A DNA stretch of 64,000 nt, from positions 310,001-374,000 of the forward strand of contig JAVJSI010000007.1 in NCBI GenBank assembly GCA_040219515.1, given 5' to 3'. Below, one piece after another: positions 43,532 to 53,414 of this stretch (position 1 is the stretch's first letter; each line of letters starts with the position of its first letter). The stretch is from Acidimicrobiales bacterium (GTDB lineage Bacteria; Actinomycetota; Acidimicrobiia; Acidimicrobiales; Aldehydirespiratoraceae). The position numbers and the translations under genes are program-made. The notes beneath the pieces are model-generated. The model had not been told where the DNA came from and made no database searches. It worked only from the letters and a program-made list of their open reading frames with translations.

Positions 43532-44365
43532 ATGGCGATGGAACGACGCTCATTCCTGCTGGGCGCCGGCGCACTCGGCTTGGCGGCGTGCGCGGCGCCT
43601 GAACGCGACCTGCTCGAGGCCTACGAGGGGGTCGACATCGACCTCGGGCCCGGCGCCGGCCCGTCCGGCGAGGTCATCCCCGATCCCACCGCCGGCGCCG
43701 GCTCGGTGTCGCCGATGCAGGCGCTGCGCGATTCGGTCGAACCGCCCGAGGATCGGGTCGGATTGTCCTTCGTCGCCGTCGCCCGCGGTGACCAGGTCGA
43801 CGTCGTCGACGCACCCGGTGACGACATCGCGTCCCACACATTCGCCAACCCGATCGCATCGGGCGACGAGCTCGTGTTCCTCCTCGACGACTTCGACGGG
43901 TTCGAGCACTATCGGGTGCTCCTGCCCACCCGACCCAACGGGTCCTTTGGCTGGGTCCACCGAGACAGCGTCGATCTCCGGCGCCACAACTTCGCGATGA
44001 GGGTCGAACTCGACGAGTTCCGACTCACCGTCTTCGATCACGAGCAGGTCGTGATGGAGACGACCGTGGGCGTTGCCCGCGACAACGCGCCCACACCCCT
44101 GGGCCGGTACTACACCACCGAACTCCTGCGTCCGCTCTCACCCGACTCGGTCTATGGCGCCTTCGCCTACGGACTCTCGGGTTACTCCGACACCTTCACC
44201 ACGTTCAACGGCGGTCCGGGCCAACTCGGCATCCACGGCACCAACGATCCGACCACGATCGGTACGAACGTGTCGTCAGGCTGTATTCGCGTGCACAACG
44301 ACGACATCACCCGCCTCGTCGAGGACATCAGGGTGCCGACCGGCGTCCCCGTCGAGATTCTCTGA
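43532..44365 (+). CDS. L,D-transpeptidase lipoprotein
   Basis: A 277-residue exported protein. The start contains a twin-arginine RRSFLLGAGALGLAAC with a lipobox Cys near residue 20, so it is probably a Tat-exported lipoprotein. The C-terminal 130 residues form a YkuD domain with LGIHGTNDPTTIG and SSGCIRVHNDDI, holding the catalytic His and Cys. Between them lies an SH3-like region (residues 75-145). It would form 3-3 cross-links in peptidoglycan or attach proteins. ATG 43538 is an alternative start. Its last 38 nt overlap the end of the convergent wecA-like gene. Confidence 0.9.
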   Translation: MAMERRSFLLGAGALGLAACAAPERDLLEAYEGVDIDLGPGAGPSGEVIPDPTAGAGSVSPMQALRDSVEPPEDRVGLSFVAVARGDQVDVVDAPGDDIASHTFANPIASGDELVFLLDDFDGFEHYRVLLPTRPNGSFGWVHRDSVDLRRHNFAMRVELDEFRLTVFDHEQVVMETTVGVARDNAPTPLGRYYTTELLRPLSPDSVYGAFAYGLSGYSDTFTTFNGGPGQLGIHGTNDPTTIGTNVSSGCIRVHNDDITRLVEDIRVPTGVPVEIL

Positions 44366-45533
44366 GACGCGACCTCTCGACCTTCGCCTTCGCCGCGTCG
44401 ATCGCCTCGAAGTCCGCGGCATCGGCCTCGACCACCGAACCCCGCCAGCGCGGATGGAAGACGGTGAACAACCCGAGGGCGAGCGCCGCCACACCGATGG
44501 GAACAATGGCGTCACCTTCGCCCGTGTAGGTCGGATAGAGCACGAAGGCCGACAGCAGTGCGGTCCAGAGCCACAGGATCAGCACCGAGCGCCGGTGGCC
44601 GTGGCCCAGACGCATCAGCCGGTGGTGGAGGTGTTCCTTGTCGGCCTCGGCCACGGCGGTCCGTTTCACCGCCCGACGGGTGATGGCGAACAGCGTGTCG
44701 AGGATCGGCACGCCGAGGATCACCAGCGGGATGAAGATCGGCGCGAAGAAGAAGAACGCCTGACCGGAGAATTCCTCGGTGGTCCGCCCGCCGACCGACA
44801 TGGTCGATGCGGCCATCAGGAGGCCGAGCAGCAGCGCCCCGCTGTCGCCCATGAAGATCCGGGCGGGGTGGACGTTGTGCGGGAGAAAGCCGACACACAG
44901 GCCCAGCGTGATGGTCGCCCAGAGCGCACCGGGATTGTTCGGATCGAGCACACCCTCGTTGCCGAGCTGGAGGGCGTAGAGCAGGAACGTCGCCGACGCG
45001 ATGGCGATGATGCCGCCGGCCAGACCGTCGAGACCGTCGATGAAGTTCACGGCATTGGCCATGCCGAGCACCCACATCACCGTGACCAGCGCCGACCAAT
45101 CAGCCGACAGGAAGAGCAGATCGAAGAACGGCACCCGGAAGAAGAGGATCGAGACCCCGGTGAGCGACATCACCGAGCCGGCGAGCACCATGCCGGCCAG
45201 CTTCGCGGGCGCCGAGATCTCGCGGACGTCGTCGATGAAGCCGACACTCCAGATCACGCCGGCGGCGATGACCACGCCGATCATCTCCGTACGGGCCGAC
45301 ATGACGCCGGAGAATTCGTCCAGCAGCGCGGCCGCGCCGAACGCCACGAGGAGTCCGAACATCATCGCCGCCCCACCGCCGCGCGGCGTCGGGACGAGGT
45401 GGACGTGTCGTTCGTCGGGCTCGGCGACCGCGCCGATACGGATCGACATCCGCCGCACGATCGGCACCGCGAGAAACGTGACGATCGCCGCGGTGGCCCC
45501 GACGAGGAGATAGGCCGAGAGGGCCGGCATCAT
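44328..45533 (-). CDS. wecA: MraY/WecA-like phospho-N-acetylglycosaminyl-1-phosphate transferase
   Basis: A 401-residue multispanning membrane enzyme: HLVPTPRGGGAAMMFGLL, GFIDDVREISAPAKL, NAVNFIDGLDGLAGG, RIFMGDSGALLLGLL and DKEHLHHRLMRLGHGHRR, all signature loops of the WecA/TagO family. It transfers a sugar phosphate to undecaprenyl phosphate for arabinogalactan or other wall polymers. GGAGG lies 8 nt before ATG 45533. It is the last gene of the prfA-prmC-sua5-rpiB-glyA-wecA set. The Arg-rich cytoplasmic tail overlaps the L,D-transpeptidase gene end. Confidence 0.92.
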   Translation of the reverse strand: MMPALSAYLLVGATAAIVTFLAVPIVRRMSIRIGAVAEPDERHVHLVPTPRGGGAAMMFGLLVAFGAAALLDEFSGVMSARTEMIGVVIAAGVIWSVGFIDDVREISAPAKLAGMVLAGSVMSLTGVSILFFRVPFFDLLFLSADWSALVTVMWVLGMANAVNFIDGLDGLAGGIIAIASATFLLYALQLGNEGVLDPNNPGALWATITLGLCVGFLPHNVHPARIFMGDSGALLLGLLMAASTMSVGGRTTEEFSGQAFFFFAPIFIPLVILGVPILDTLFAITRRAVKRTAVAEADKEHLHHRLMRLGHGHRRSVLILWLWTALLSAFVLYPTYTGEGDAIVPIGVAALALGLFTVFHPRWRGSVVEADAADFEAIDAAKAKVERSRLRESRRGRRSAP

Positions 45534-45557
45534 GACGCCGCCTCCGGTGACCGGGCC

Positions 45558-46811
45558 TCAGGCTCCGAGGTTCGGGTAGGGCGGGAACTCGGCGCAGAGA
45601 GTGGCGGCATCGGCCTTGACCGCGGCGACCGCGCCCGGGTCCGCCCGCTCGCGCAGGGCGCGGGCGATCAACTCGGCGATGACGGCCATCTCGGCCGGTC
45701 CCATTCCCTGCGTGGTCACGGCCGGGGTGCCGATGCGCACGCCCGAGGTGACGAACGGCGAGCGGGGATCGTCGGGGATGGTGTTCTTGTTGAGACTGAC
45801 GCCGGCGTCGTCGAGCACCGCCTGGGCCTCTTTGCCGGTCAGCTCCTCGTCGAACGTCCCGAGATCGACGAGCATCAGATGGTTGTCGGTGCCGCCGCTC
45901 ACCAGTCGGAAGCCATGGCCGGCCAGCGCCTCGGCCAGCGCGCCGGCGTTGGCCACGATGCGGGCCGCGTAGTCGGCGAACTCGGCGCTGGCCGCCTCGC
46001 CGAAGGCGATGGCCTTTGCCGCGATGACGTGTTCGAGGGGTCCACCCTGGATGCCGGGGAAGATCGCCTTGTCGATCTTGGCCCCGAACTCCTCACGAGT
46101 GAGGATGCAGCCGCCTCGCGGTCCCCGGAGGGTCTTGTGGGTGGTGAAGGTCATGACATCGGCGAGCGGCAGCGGGTTCGGATGCGCCCCACCGGCGATC
46201 AGCCCGGCGATGTGCGCCGCATCGAACATCAGGAGGGCCCCGACCTCGTCGGCGATCTCACGCAGCGGCTTCGGGTCGATGATGCGCGGATAGGCGGTGG
46301 CACCCGCCACGATCATCTTCGGCTTCGCCGCGTGCGCCTTGGCCGCCATGTCCTCGTAGTCGATGCGCTCGTCGCTGGCGGTGACGCCGTAGGACACGAA
46401 GTCGTACTGGAGCCCGGAGAAGTTCACGGGCGAGCCATGGGTGAGGTGCCCACCGTGGTCCAGGCTCATGCCGAGGACCGTGTCGCCGGGTTCGAGCAGG
46501 GCCTGGTAGACGCCCATGTTGGCGACCGCGCCGGCATGAGGCTGGACGTTCGCGTGTTCGGCGCCGAACAAGGCGCAGACACGCCGGCGCGCCTCGTCCT
46601 CGATCTCGTCGACCACCATGTTGCCGCCGTAGTAGCGCTTGCCCGGATAGCCCTCGCTGTATTTGTTGGTGAGCACCGATCCGGTCGCGGCCATGACGGC
46701 GGGCGAGGCGAAGTTCTCCGATGCGATCAGCTGGATCGTGGAGTTCTGGCGGGTCTCTTCCTTCGTGATCAGGTCGAGCACAGGATCATCGGCGGCGCTG
46801 GGCCAGGGCAT
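45558..46811 (-). CDS. glyA: Serine hydroxymethyltransferase
   Basis: A 417-residue PLP enzyme that interconverts serine and glycine with tetrahydrofolate. Hallmarks are [26 protein letters not shown]-type segment ([17 protein letters not shown]), and [16 protein letters not shown] with the PLP lysine near residue 225. Length is normal for the family. GGAGGA lies 5 nt before ATG 46811. It is followed by wecA after 24 nt. Confidence 0.97.
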   Translation of the reverse strand: MPWPSAADDPVLDLITKEETRQNSTIQLIASENFASPAVMAATGSVLTNKYSEGYPGKRYYGGNMVVDEIEDEARRRVCALFGAEHANVQPHAGAVANMGVYQALLEPGDTVLGMSLDHGGHLTHGSPVNFSGLQYDFVSYGVTASDERIDYEDMAAKAHAAKPKMIVAGATAYPRIIDPKPLREIADEVGALLMFDAAHIAGLIAGGAHPNPLPLADVMTFTTHKTLRGPRGGCILTREEFGAKIDKAIFPGIQGGPLEHVIAAKAIAFGEAASAEFADYAARIVANAGALAEALAGHGFRLVSGGTDNHLMLVDLGTFDEELTGKEAQAVLDDAGVSLNKNTIPDDPRSPFVTSGVRIGTPAVTTQGMGPAEMAVIAELIARALRERADPGAVAAVKADAATLCAEFPPYPNLGA

Positions 46812-46860
46812 GGTGTCCTCCAGAATGCGAGATCAACGCAGAGCGTACCGTCCGAGTGAA

Positions 46861-47316
46861 TCAGACCGGGGCGACGGACTCGCCACCGAGGGCATCCAGC
46901 TTGGCGACCCGAGCGGTGTGGCGACCGCCCTCGAAGGTCGCCCCGAGCCAGGCGTCGAGTGCGTCGACTGCGACCTGCGGCCCGGTGAGTCGCTCACCGA
47001 CACAGATCACATTGGCATCGTTGTGTTCGCGACTCAATCGGGCCGATGTGGCGTCGTGGACCGTCGCGGCCCGTACCCCGGCGATCTTGTTGGCAGCGAT
47101 CGCGATGCCGATCCCGCTGCCACACACACAGAGTCCACCGTCGGCCTCGCCCGACGCGACCGACCGACCGACAGCCGCGCCGAAGTCGGGATAGTCGACC
47201 CGGTCCTCGGAGTGGGTCCCGCAATCGACGACGTCGTGACCCTCGTCGCGCAGATGCTGGGCGAGCGACTGCTTCAGGTGGAATCCGGCATGGTCGGAAC
47301 CGACGGCGATACGCAT
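46861..47316 (-). CDS. rpiB: Ribose-5-phosphate isomerase B
   Basis: A 151-residue RpiB: GSDHAGFHLKQSLAQHL at the start, the catalytic CVCGSGIGIAIAANKIAG near residue 65-80, and HDATSARLSREHNDANV. It interconverts ribose 5-phosphate and ribulose 5-phosphate. Although 9 nt after sua5, it has TAGGCT (47328-47323), which contains the sua5 TAG stop and ends 6 nt before ATG 47316, so it may also have its own leaderless promoter. Confidence 0.95.
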   Translation of the reverse strand: MRIAVGSDHAGFHLKQSLAQHLRDEGHDVVDCGTHSEDRVDYPDFGAAVGRSVASGEADGGLCVCGSGIGIAIAANKIAGVRAATVHDATSARLSREHNDANVICVGERLTGPQVAVDALDAWLGATFEGGRHTARVAKLDALGGESVAPV

Positions 47317-47325
47317 GGGCCGAGC

Positions 47326-47919
47326 CTAGGAGTCGGAGGCGACGATGGCCTCGATCTCGGCCTCGGTGATCGATCCCTCCCGCAGGACGACCGGTGTCGG
47401 GCCGACCACCGACACCACGGTGGACGCCACGCCCGGCCGGGGACCGTCGTCGAGCACCGTCGCGATCGTGGGGAACAGGGCCGCGACCTCGGCTGCGCGG
47501 ACCGGCGTGTCGCCGCCGTGCACGTTGGCGCTCGTCGCCGAGATCGGACCCACCGCCGAGGCGAGCGCGACCGCCACCACATCGTCGGGACAGCGCACGC
47601 CGAGCGTCTCGTCATCGCCGGCCGCGAGGGACCCGACGACGTGGCGCGGGGCCACGATCGTCAACGGACCGGGCCAGAAGCGCGCGGCCAGGGCCTCGCC
47701 CGCCGGGCCGAGATCCACATAGTTGCGAGCTTGATCGATGTCGGCCACGAGCACTGCGACCAGCACATCGACGGGTCGATTCTTCAGCGCGAACATCGCA
47801 TCGACCGCGGCACTGTTCTCGGCCGCAGCGGCGAGGCCGTAGACCGTGTCGGTGGGGATGATCACGACGCCCCCGCTGCGAAGGTCGCGCACGGCGTTCT
47901 CGAGGTCGTCGGGCTCCAT
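47326..47919 (-). CDS. sua5: L-threonylcarbamoyladenylate synthase (Sua5/YrdC)
   Basis: A 197-residue YrdC-domain protein: GGVVIIPTDTVYGLAAAAE, FWPGPLTIVAPR, GVRCPDDVVAVALA and SATSANVHGG. It makes threonylcarbamoyl-AMP for tRNA t6A37. There is no C-terminal Sua5 domain, so it is the short TsaC-like form. GGAG lies 5 nt before ATG 47919, and the gene begins 2 nt after prmC. Confidence 0.95.
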   Translation of the reverse strand: MEPDDLENAVRDLRSGGVVIIPTDTVYGLAAAAENSAAVDAMFALKNRPVDVLVAVLVADIDQARNYVDLGPAGEALAARFWPGPLTIVAPRHVVGSLAAGDDETLGVRCPDDVVAVALASAVGPISATSANVHGGDTPVRAAEVAALFPTIATVLDDGPRPGVASTVVSVVGPTPVVLREGSITEAEIEAIVASDS

Positions 47920-47921
47920 TG

Positions 47922-48812
47922 CTACTCCGCGTTCTTCCTGGCCACGACGGCACGGGGCCGGCCGGTCAGGTCGGGATGGATGGTGGCGCGCAGCCGAAGG
48001 GCCTCGGCCCAGCCGGCGACGGTGTCGGTCTGGTCGGGGGCCATCTCGAGGACGAGCACTCCCTCGGCCGCGAGCCAGCGGGGCGCGTCGTCGACGAGAC
48101 GGCGCAGGTCGTCGAGTCCGGTGGCACCGGCGCGCAGGGCCGTGGGCGGCTCCCACTCCCCCACAACCGGGGGCAGCTCCTCGCCGTCGGCGACGTACGG
48201 GGGGTTCGACACGATCAGGTCGAGCGAACCCTCGACAGCGGGCGGGAGGGCCGAGTACCAGGACCCCTCGTGCAGCGAGACCCTGGTGGCCGCCCGGCCG
48301 ACGCCGGCGAGATTCGCCCTCGCCACCGCCAGCGCGTCGGTGGAGGCATCGGTCGCCATCACCCGGGCGGTCGGACACTCGACCGCGATCGCCAGACCGA
48401 TGGCGCCGGAGCCGGTGCCGAGGTCGGCGACGAGCAGATCCCTGCTCACGTCGTGGATTCGAGACGGCACTGCTTTGGAAGAAAGTGCCTCGATCGCCAG
48501 CCCGGCGACGACCTCGGTCTCCGGCCGAGGAATCAACACACGGCGGTCGACCATGAGATCGAGCGAACGGAAGCCCCATCGTCCCAGGACGTACTGGAGT
48601 GGTTCGCCGGCCACACGACGGGCGACCATCGCATCGAAACGGGCGACCCCGCGTTCGGTGGCGAGTTCGTCGAGCACACGATGCAACCGGCCCGGGTCGG
48701 CCCCGGTGACTTCCTCGACGATGCGGCGCGCGTCGTTCGCCCCCACTCGTTCGGTCGCCTCCGCGAGCAGCGCCGACCACGCGACCGTGCCCTCAGGTGC
48801 CGTCGGGTCCAA
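47922..48812 (-). CDS. prmC: Peptide chain release factor N5-glutamine methyltransferase
   Basis: A 296-residue PrmC/HemK: N-terminal helical domain (to about 95) ending in GEPLQYVLGRWGFRSL and RVLIPRPETE, then the SAM domain VADLGTGSGAIGLAIA and the NPPY motif in DLIVSNPPYVADGEELPP. It methylates the GGQ glutamine of the release factor encoded immediately upstream. The start is TTG 48812, 6 nt after the prfA stop; no nearer ATG or GTG keeps the N-terminal domain. Confidence 0.95.
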   Translation of the reverse strand: MDPTAPEGTVAWSALLAEATERVGANDARRIVEEVTGADPGRLHRVLDELATERGVARFDAMVARRVAGEPLQYVLGRWGFRSLDLMVDRRVLIPRPETEVVAGLAIEALSSKAVPSRIHDVSRDLLVADLGTGSGAIGLAIAVECPTARVMATDASTDALAVARANLAGVGRAATRVSLHEGSWYSALPPAVEGSLDLIVSNPPYVADGEELPPVVGEWEPPTALRAGATGLDDLRRLVDDAPRWLAAEGVLVLEMAPDQTDTVAGWAEALRLRATIHPDLTGRPRAVVARKNAE

Positions 48813-48818
48813 CGCCGA

Positions 48819-49883
48819 TCACTCCGTGTCCTCGAGTTGACGCTGGCGCTCCTCGGCCACGAGGGCGTCGCTCACGTCGTCGAGCTCGCCCGCGAGCACG
48901 CGGTCGAGCTTGTGAATGGTGAGTCCGATGCGGTGGTCGGTGACCCGGTTCTCCTTGAAGTTGTAGGTGCGGATCTTCTCGGACCGATCACCGGTGTTGA
49001 CCTGGCTCTGTCGAAGGTCGGACGCCTCGGCGTTGGCCTTCTCCTGCTCGAGGGCAAGGAGCCGCGAACGGAGAACTCGCATGGCCTTGTTCTTGTTCTT
49101 GAGCTGGCTCTTCTCGTCCTGCATCGAGACCGTGACCCCGGTGGGGAGATGGGTGATGCGCACCGCGGAGTCCATCGTGTTGACCGACTGCCCACCCGGA
49201 CCACCGGCCCGGTAGGTGTCGATGCGGAGGTCGTTGTCGTTGATGTCGACCTCGACCTCCTCCGCCTCGGGCAGCGCCAGGAGCGTGGCCGACGAGGTGT
49301 GGATACGGCCCTGCGACTCGGTCACCGGCACCCGCTGCACACGATGGGTGCCCGCCTCGTGCTTCATCCGCGTCCACACCGCATCGCCGCTCAACAACGC
49401 AGTGACCTCGGTGAACCCACCGAGGTCGGAGGGTGATGCGCCGAGCATCTCGAGCCGCCAGCCCTGTCGCTTCGCGTAGGCCTCGTACATCGTGAAGAGC
49501 TCACGAGCGAAGAGGTTCGCCTCTTCGCCCCCCGCCGCGCCGCGGATCTCGATGATGACGTTGCGGTCGGCGTTGGGATCCGGCGGCAGCAGCAGCAGCC
49601 GGAGCGCCTCTGTTTCCGTCTCGATCTTCGCCTCGAGCTCGCGGATCTCGGTCCGCATCTCCTCGCGATCGCCGCCGTCGGCATCGCGGAGCATCTCATT
49701 GGCGACCTCGAGGTCGCCGATCGTCGCTTTCAGCCCCAGGCCCGCCGCGACGACCTCCTCCAGCTGCTTGTAGCGGCGGCCGAGGTCGGCCATCTGGGCC
49801 TGGTCCGACTGCACGGCGGGGTCGCTGAGCCGAATTCCGACGTCGCGAAGCTCTTGCTCCAGGCTCTCGATGCGATCCCACAC
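48819..49883 (-). CDS. prfA: Peptide chain release factor 1
   Basis: A 354-residue RF1. The GGQ motif is in RAGGPGGQSVNTMDSAVR near residue 230, and the codon-recognition region lies near HRVQRVPVTESQGRIHTS. It ends translation at UAA and UAG. If the 1015-1017 TGA is read as Sec, RF2 (not in this window) would be the competitor, not this protein. The start is GTG 49883 with TAGTCT (49896-49891) ending 7 nt upstream. Confidence 0.97.
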   Translation of the reverse strand: MWDRIESLEQELRDVGIRLSDPAVQSDQAQMADLGRRYKQLEEVVAAGLGLKATIGDLEVANEMLRDADGGDREEMRTEIRELEAKIETETEALRLLLLPPDPNADRNVIIEIRGAAGGEEANLFARELFTMYEAYAKRQGWRLEMLGASPSDLGGFTEVTALLSGDAVWTRMKHEAGTHRVQRVPVTESQGRIHTSSATLLALPEAEEVEVDINDNDLRIDTYRAGGPGGQSVNTMDSAVRITHLPTGVTVSMQDEKSQLKNKNKAMRVLRSRLLALEQEKANAEASDLRQSQVNTGDRSEKIRTYNFKENRVTDHRIGLTIHKLDRVLAGELDDVSDALVAEERQRQLEDTE

Positions 49884-49890
49884 CCTTGCG

Positions 49891-49896
49891 AGACTA
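49891..49896 (-). promoter_or_regulatory. -10 element of the prfA operon
   Basis: TAGTCT on the minus strand ends 7 nt before GTG 49883 and would drive the prfA-prmC-sua5-rpiB-glyA-wecA set. Confidence 0.5.
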
Positions 49897-49922
49897 GAGG
49901 CCCGCCGTGACGATGACGCTCG

Positions 49923-50633
49923 TCAGCGGGCCAGGAGGATCCGTCGGGCCTCGCCGATGTCGGCGATGCGTTGGGCGGCCTGGTCACCGGCACCGCCGTG
50001 GTCGGGGTGTGCCGCGAGCAAGGCATCTCGGTAGCCGCGCTGCACCTCGCCCTTGGCGGGGCGCTCGTCGAGCGCCGACAGCCCGAGGATGCCCATCGCC
50101 CAGCCGACCGGATCGGCCATGGCGCTCGAGGAGAGTGACGAGTGACCACGACCGGCCAGGTGCGCCAGCAACGCCGGCCCGATGTCACCTGTCCACGACA
50201 GTCCCCGTCGAACGGCCGCGAGCACCTCGCCGCGTGAGCCGATCGGGAGCGCGCCGGCGGCGTAGACCGCACCGAGCACCTGCTGGGAGGGAGCACCCTT
50301 GTTCGTCGTGAGCTGCAACCGCATGCCATCGGTGTCGTCGTCGCGGTGGAGTCGGTGGGGGCTGTGCGTCAGCCCCACCCGGTCGTCCTGGAAGCGATGG
50401 CGCAGGCGGGGCTGAGGGATTCGGCGACCGGCCTCGAGCTCGTGGGTCAACGCCACGATGTCGGGAACGTCGTCGGGATCGAGGTCCATGCCGAACCGGG
50501 CGGCGATCCCGCCGAGCAGCAGTCCTGCGAACCCCGGGGCGGGGTCGCACGGCAACAGCGTGTTGCCGATCGCGACACGGCGCGTGGGCGCAATCGGGCG
50601 CGAGTGGTAGATCTCGAGCTCGGCCAACAGCAT
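49923..50633 (-). CDS. Protein with C-terminal J domain
   Basis: A 236-residue protein. The last 65 residues look like a J domain with the HPD tripeptide: VQRGYRDALLAAHPDHGG, then RIADIGEARRILL. The N-terminal 170 match no family I know and contain no Cys-rich or Gly/Phe region of DnaJ. A C-terminal J domain suggests delivery of a client to DnaK; the client is unknown. It is upstream of prfA on the same strand with a 39-nt gap that holds the prfA -10. Confidence 0.7.
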   Translation of the reverse strand: MLLAELEIYHSRPIAPTRRVAIGNTLLPCDPAPGFAGLLLGGIAARFGMDLDPDDVPDIVALTHELEAGRRIPQPRLRHRFQDDRVGLTHSPHRLHRDDDTDGMRLQLTTNKGAPSQQVLGAVYAAGALPIGSRGEVLAAVRRGLSWTGDIGPALLAHLAGRGHSSLSSSAMADPVGWAMGILGLSALDERPAKGEVQRGYRDALLAAHPDHGGAGDQAAQRIADIGEARRILLAR

Positions 50634-50693
50634 CGCTTCACGGTAACGCGACTGCGGTGTCGATGAGACGTCAGATCACCTGCGGGATCAGGG

Positions 50694-51497
50694 TCAGATC
50701 AGACGCTGGAGGTCGTCGCGCAACCGGAGCGCCAGGTCGCTGATGTCGCCGTCGATCGAGTCCTCCGACTCGATCAGGTCGCACAGTTCGGCTGCGGCAT
50801 CGCGCAACGCGGTCCAGGTCGTGGCGGTGAACCCGAATGGTGTCGCCGACGACTGGAGCCGGCGCCCGTGCTCGAGTACGCCGAGGACGCCCCTGGCGTC
50901 GTGGACGTCCTTGCGGAGACGGTCGGTCGCCCCGAACAACGCGCTGAGGAGATCATTGGCCTCGAGGCCGGCGAGTTCCTCGAGCCCCTCGTCCCCGGCC
51001 CGGGTGAGCAGTTCGTCGATGACCAGTTCGACCTGTTCCTCGTCGGCCTCGTGACACACGAGGTCGCCGTCGGTGTCGAACTCGTGGGGCACGCCGACAC
51101 TGCCCAGCCGTTCGGCCAGCGCAGCCTGGAGCTCACCCGACCACCCCTCCATCTCGAACGCGACCTGTGCCTCGTCGGGGTCGAGCTCGCGCTGTTCGGC
51201 CTGCTCCACCTCTTCGAGCAACGCGTCGACCTGCTCCTCGACGCTCTCGTGGGCGAGCAGCGTCGTGCCCTGCCAGGAGTGGGTGACGCCATCGGCCAGG
51301 AGGAGTTGGGCCAGCATCGAGCGCGACTCCGACGCCCACTCGTGGAGCTCGTAGGCGAGCCATTCGCCACTGTCGTCGTCGGCCAGCTCTGCTGATCCGT
51401 CGGCCGCGTCATCGCCCTCCGGGATCGGCTCGACGTCTCTGTTCCGGGATCGGTTTCGGAAAGCCACGGCCGACATCCTCGCACGTCGCTGGGCCAT
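50694..51497 (-). CDS. Acidic protein of unknown function
   Basis: A 267-residue, strongly acidic protein (many Glu/Asp) without membrane segments. It has two similar segments: [20 protein letters not shown] and the later [19 protein letters not shown], each ending in a VEEQVD/EEQVEL helix, suggesting an internal duplication of a small domain somewhat like DUF2007. ATG 51476 is an alternative start. It is divergent from glpX (15-bp gap). I do not recognise a function. Confidence 0.7.
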   Translation of the reverse strand: MAQRRARMSAVAFRNRSRNRDVEPIPEGDDAADGSAELADDDSGEWLAYELHEWASESRSMLAQLLLADGVTHSWQGTTLLAHESVEEQVDALLEEVEQAEQRELDPDEAQVAFEMEGWSGELQAALAERLGSVGVPHEFDTDGDLVCHEADEEQVELVIDELLTRAGDEGLEELAGLEANDLLSALFGATDRLRKDVHDARGVLGVLEHGRRLQSSATPFGFTATTWTALRDAAAELCDLIESEDSIDGDISDLALRLRDDLQRLI

Positions 51498-51512
51498 GTA
51501 CCGTTGCTGACC

Positions 51513-52505
<993 letters not shown>

Positions 52506-53405
52506 TCACGCCCTCGCGTTGACCGCCGCGTCATAGCGTTCGAGCAGCAAGGGCTGCACCTCCCGCAGGGGGCTCTGGAGGCGAACCGTGGCGTCCTGCA
52601 CGAGTCGTTCGACCTCGGCCCGGGCTCGCTCGTAGCCGATCAGGGCGAACTCCTGGTGCCGCCAGGGCGCCTGGGCAGCGAGCATCGACTGGCGATGGGC
52701 GACCCGATCGGCGAATGTCTCCGACCATTGTTGCGCAGCGAACTGCTGGTGGGCCTCGTCACCCCCGGCCTCTCGGAGGTAGGCCGTCTCGAGACCCTCG
52801 ACGTCGGCGCCGGCATGGGCCCGAATGGCGTCGTCGGCCGCGTTGCGGGCCTCGACGAGGCCATCGGTCGACGGGAGCACATCGAGCACCTCGGCCATCT
52901 GGTGATGGAGTTCGAGACATCGTGCCTCGATGTCCTGCGCGAGAGCAGAGCGGACCGCTTCTCGATTGATGTCCGAAGAGGCCGCGGCGGTGTCGACGAG
53001 CGACTTGAGGTCGGATTCCGCCACCTCCATGGTGGTGATCACCCGTTGCTCCAACCACTCGAGGATGGCGGCGATACGGTCACGCAGGGATCGACTCTGC
53101 GGCTTCACGGTCGCTTCCCAGTACGCCTCCGGGTCGGCGAGCTCGGGATAGGGCACCGATTCCGGGTCGTCGACAGCTCGCCGGACCTCCTCGCGGAGGG
53201 CGGCGAGAAATGCCGGCGTCGGGCATGCCGGCTCGAGGATGGCGCCGATGCGTTCACGGGCGTCAACGATCGCAGCCCGGAATTCATTGGTCAGCGCAAC
53301 TTCCGTTGCGCGAGCTTCGTTCTCGGCGGGGGACACCCACACACCTCCCCTGTTCGGCTTGGACTCCAATGCCCTGTCGGCACATTCGGCCGCAAGATCA
53401 AGCAT
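52506..53405 (-). CDS. Helical/coiled-coil protein of unknown function
   Basis: A 299-residue, almost wholly helical acidic protein with no recognised domain or membrane segment. Heptad-like regions include LRDRIAAILEWLEQRVITTM and YERARAEVERLVQDATVRL. Its start is 9 bp from that of the divergent PPK2 gene, and both starts lie at the palindrome AGCATGCT (53401-53408), so their promoters must overlap. The proximity to PPK2 hints at related control, but no function can be assigned. Confidence 0.65.
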   Translation of the reverse strand: MLDLAAECADRALESKPNRGGVWVSPAENEARATEVALTNEFRAAIVDARERIGAILEPACPTPAFLAALREEVRRAVDDPESVPYPELADPEAYWEATVKPQSRSLRDRIAAILEWLEQRVITTMEVAESDLKSLVDTAAASSDINREAVRSALAQDIEARCLELHHQMAEVLDVLPSTDGLVEARNAADDAIRAHAGADVEGLETAYLREAGGDEAHQQFAAQQWSETFADRVAHRQSMLAAQAPWRHQEFALIGYERARAEVERLVQDATVRLQSPLREVQPLLLERYDAAVNARA

Positions 53406-53414
53406 GCTCTACAG

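Noticed and set aside
44073-46859. A 928-codon open frame on the plus strand
   Set aside because: It is the shadow of wecA and glyA on the other strand; its translation is His/Arg/Gly-rich with no domain, as expected for antisense frames in high-GC DNA.
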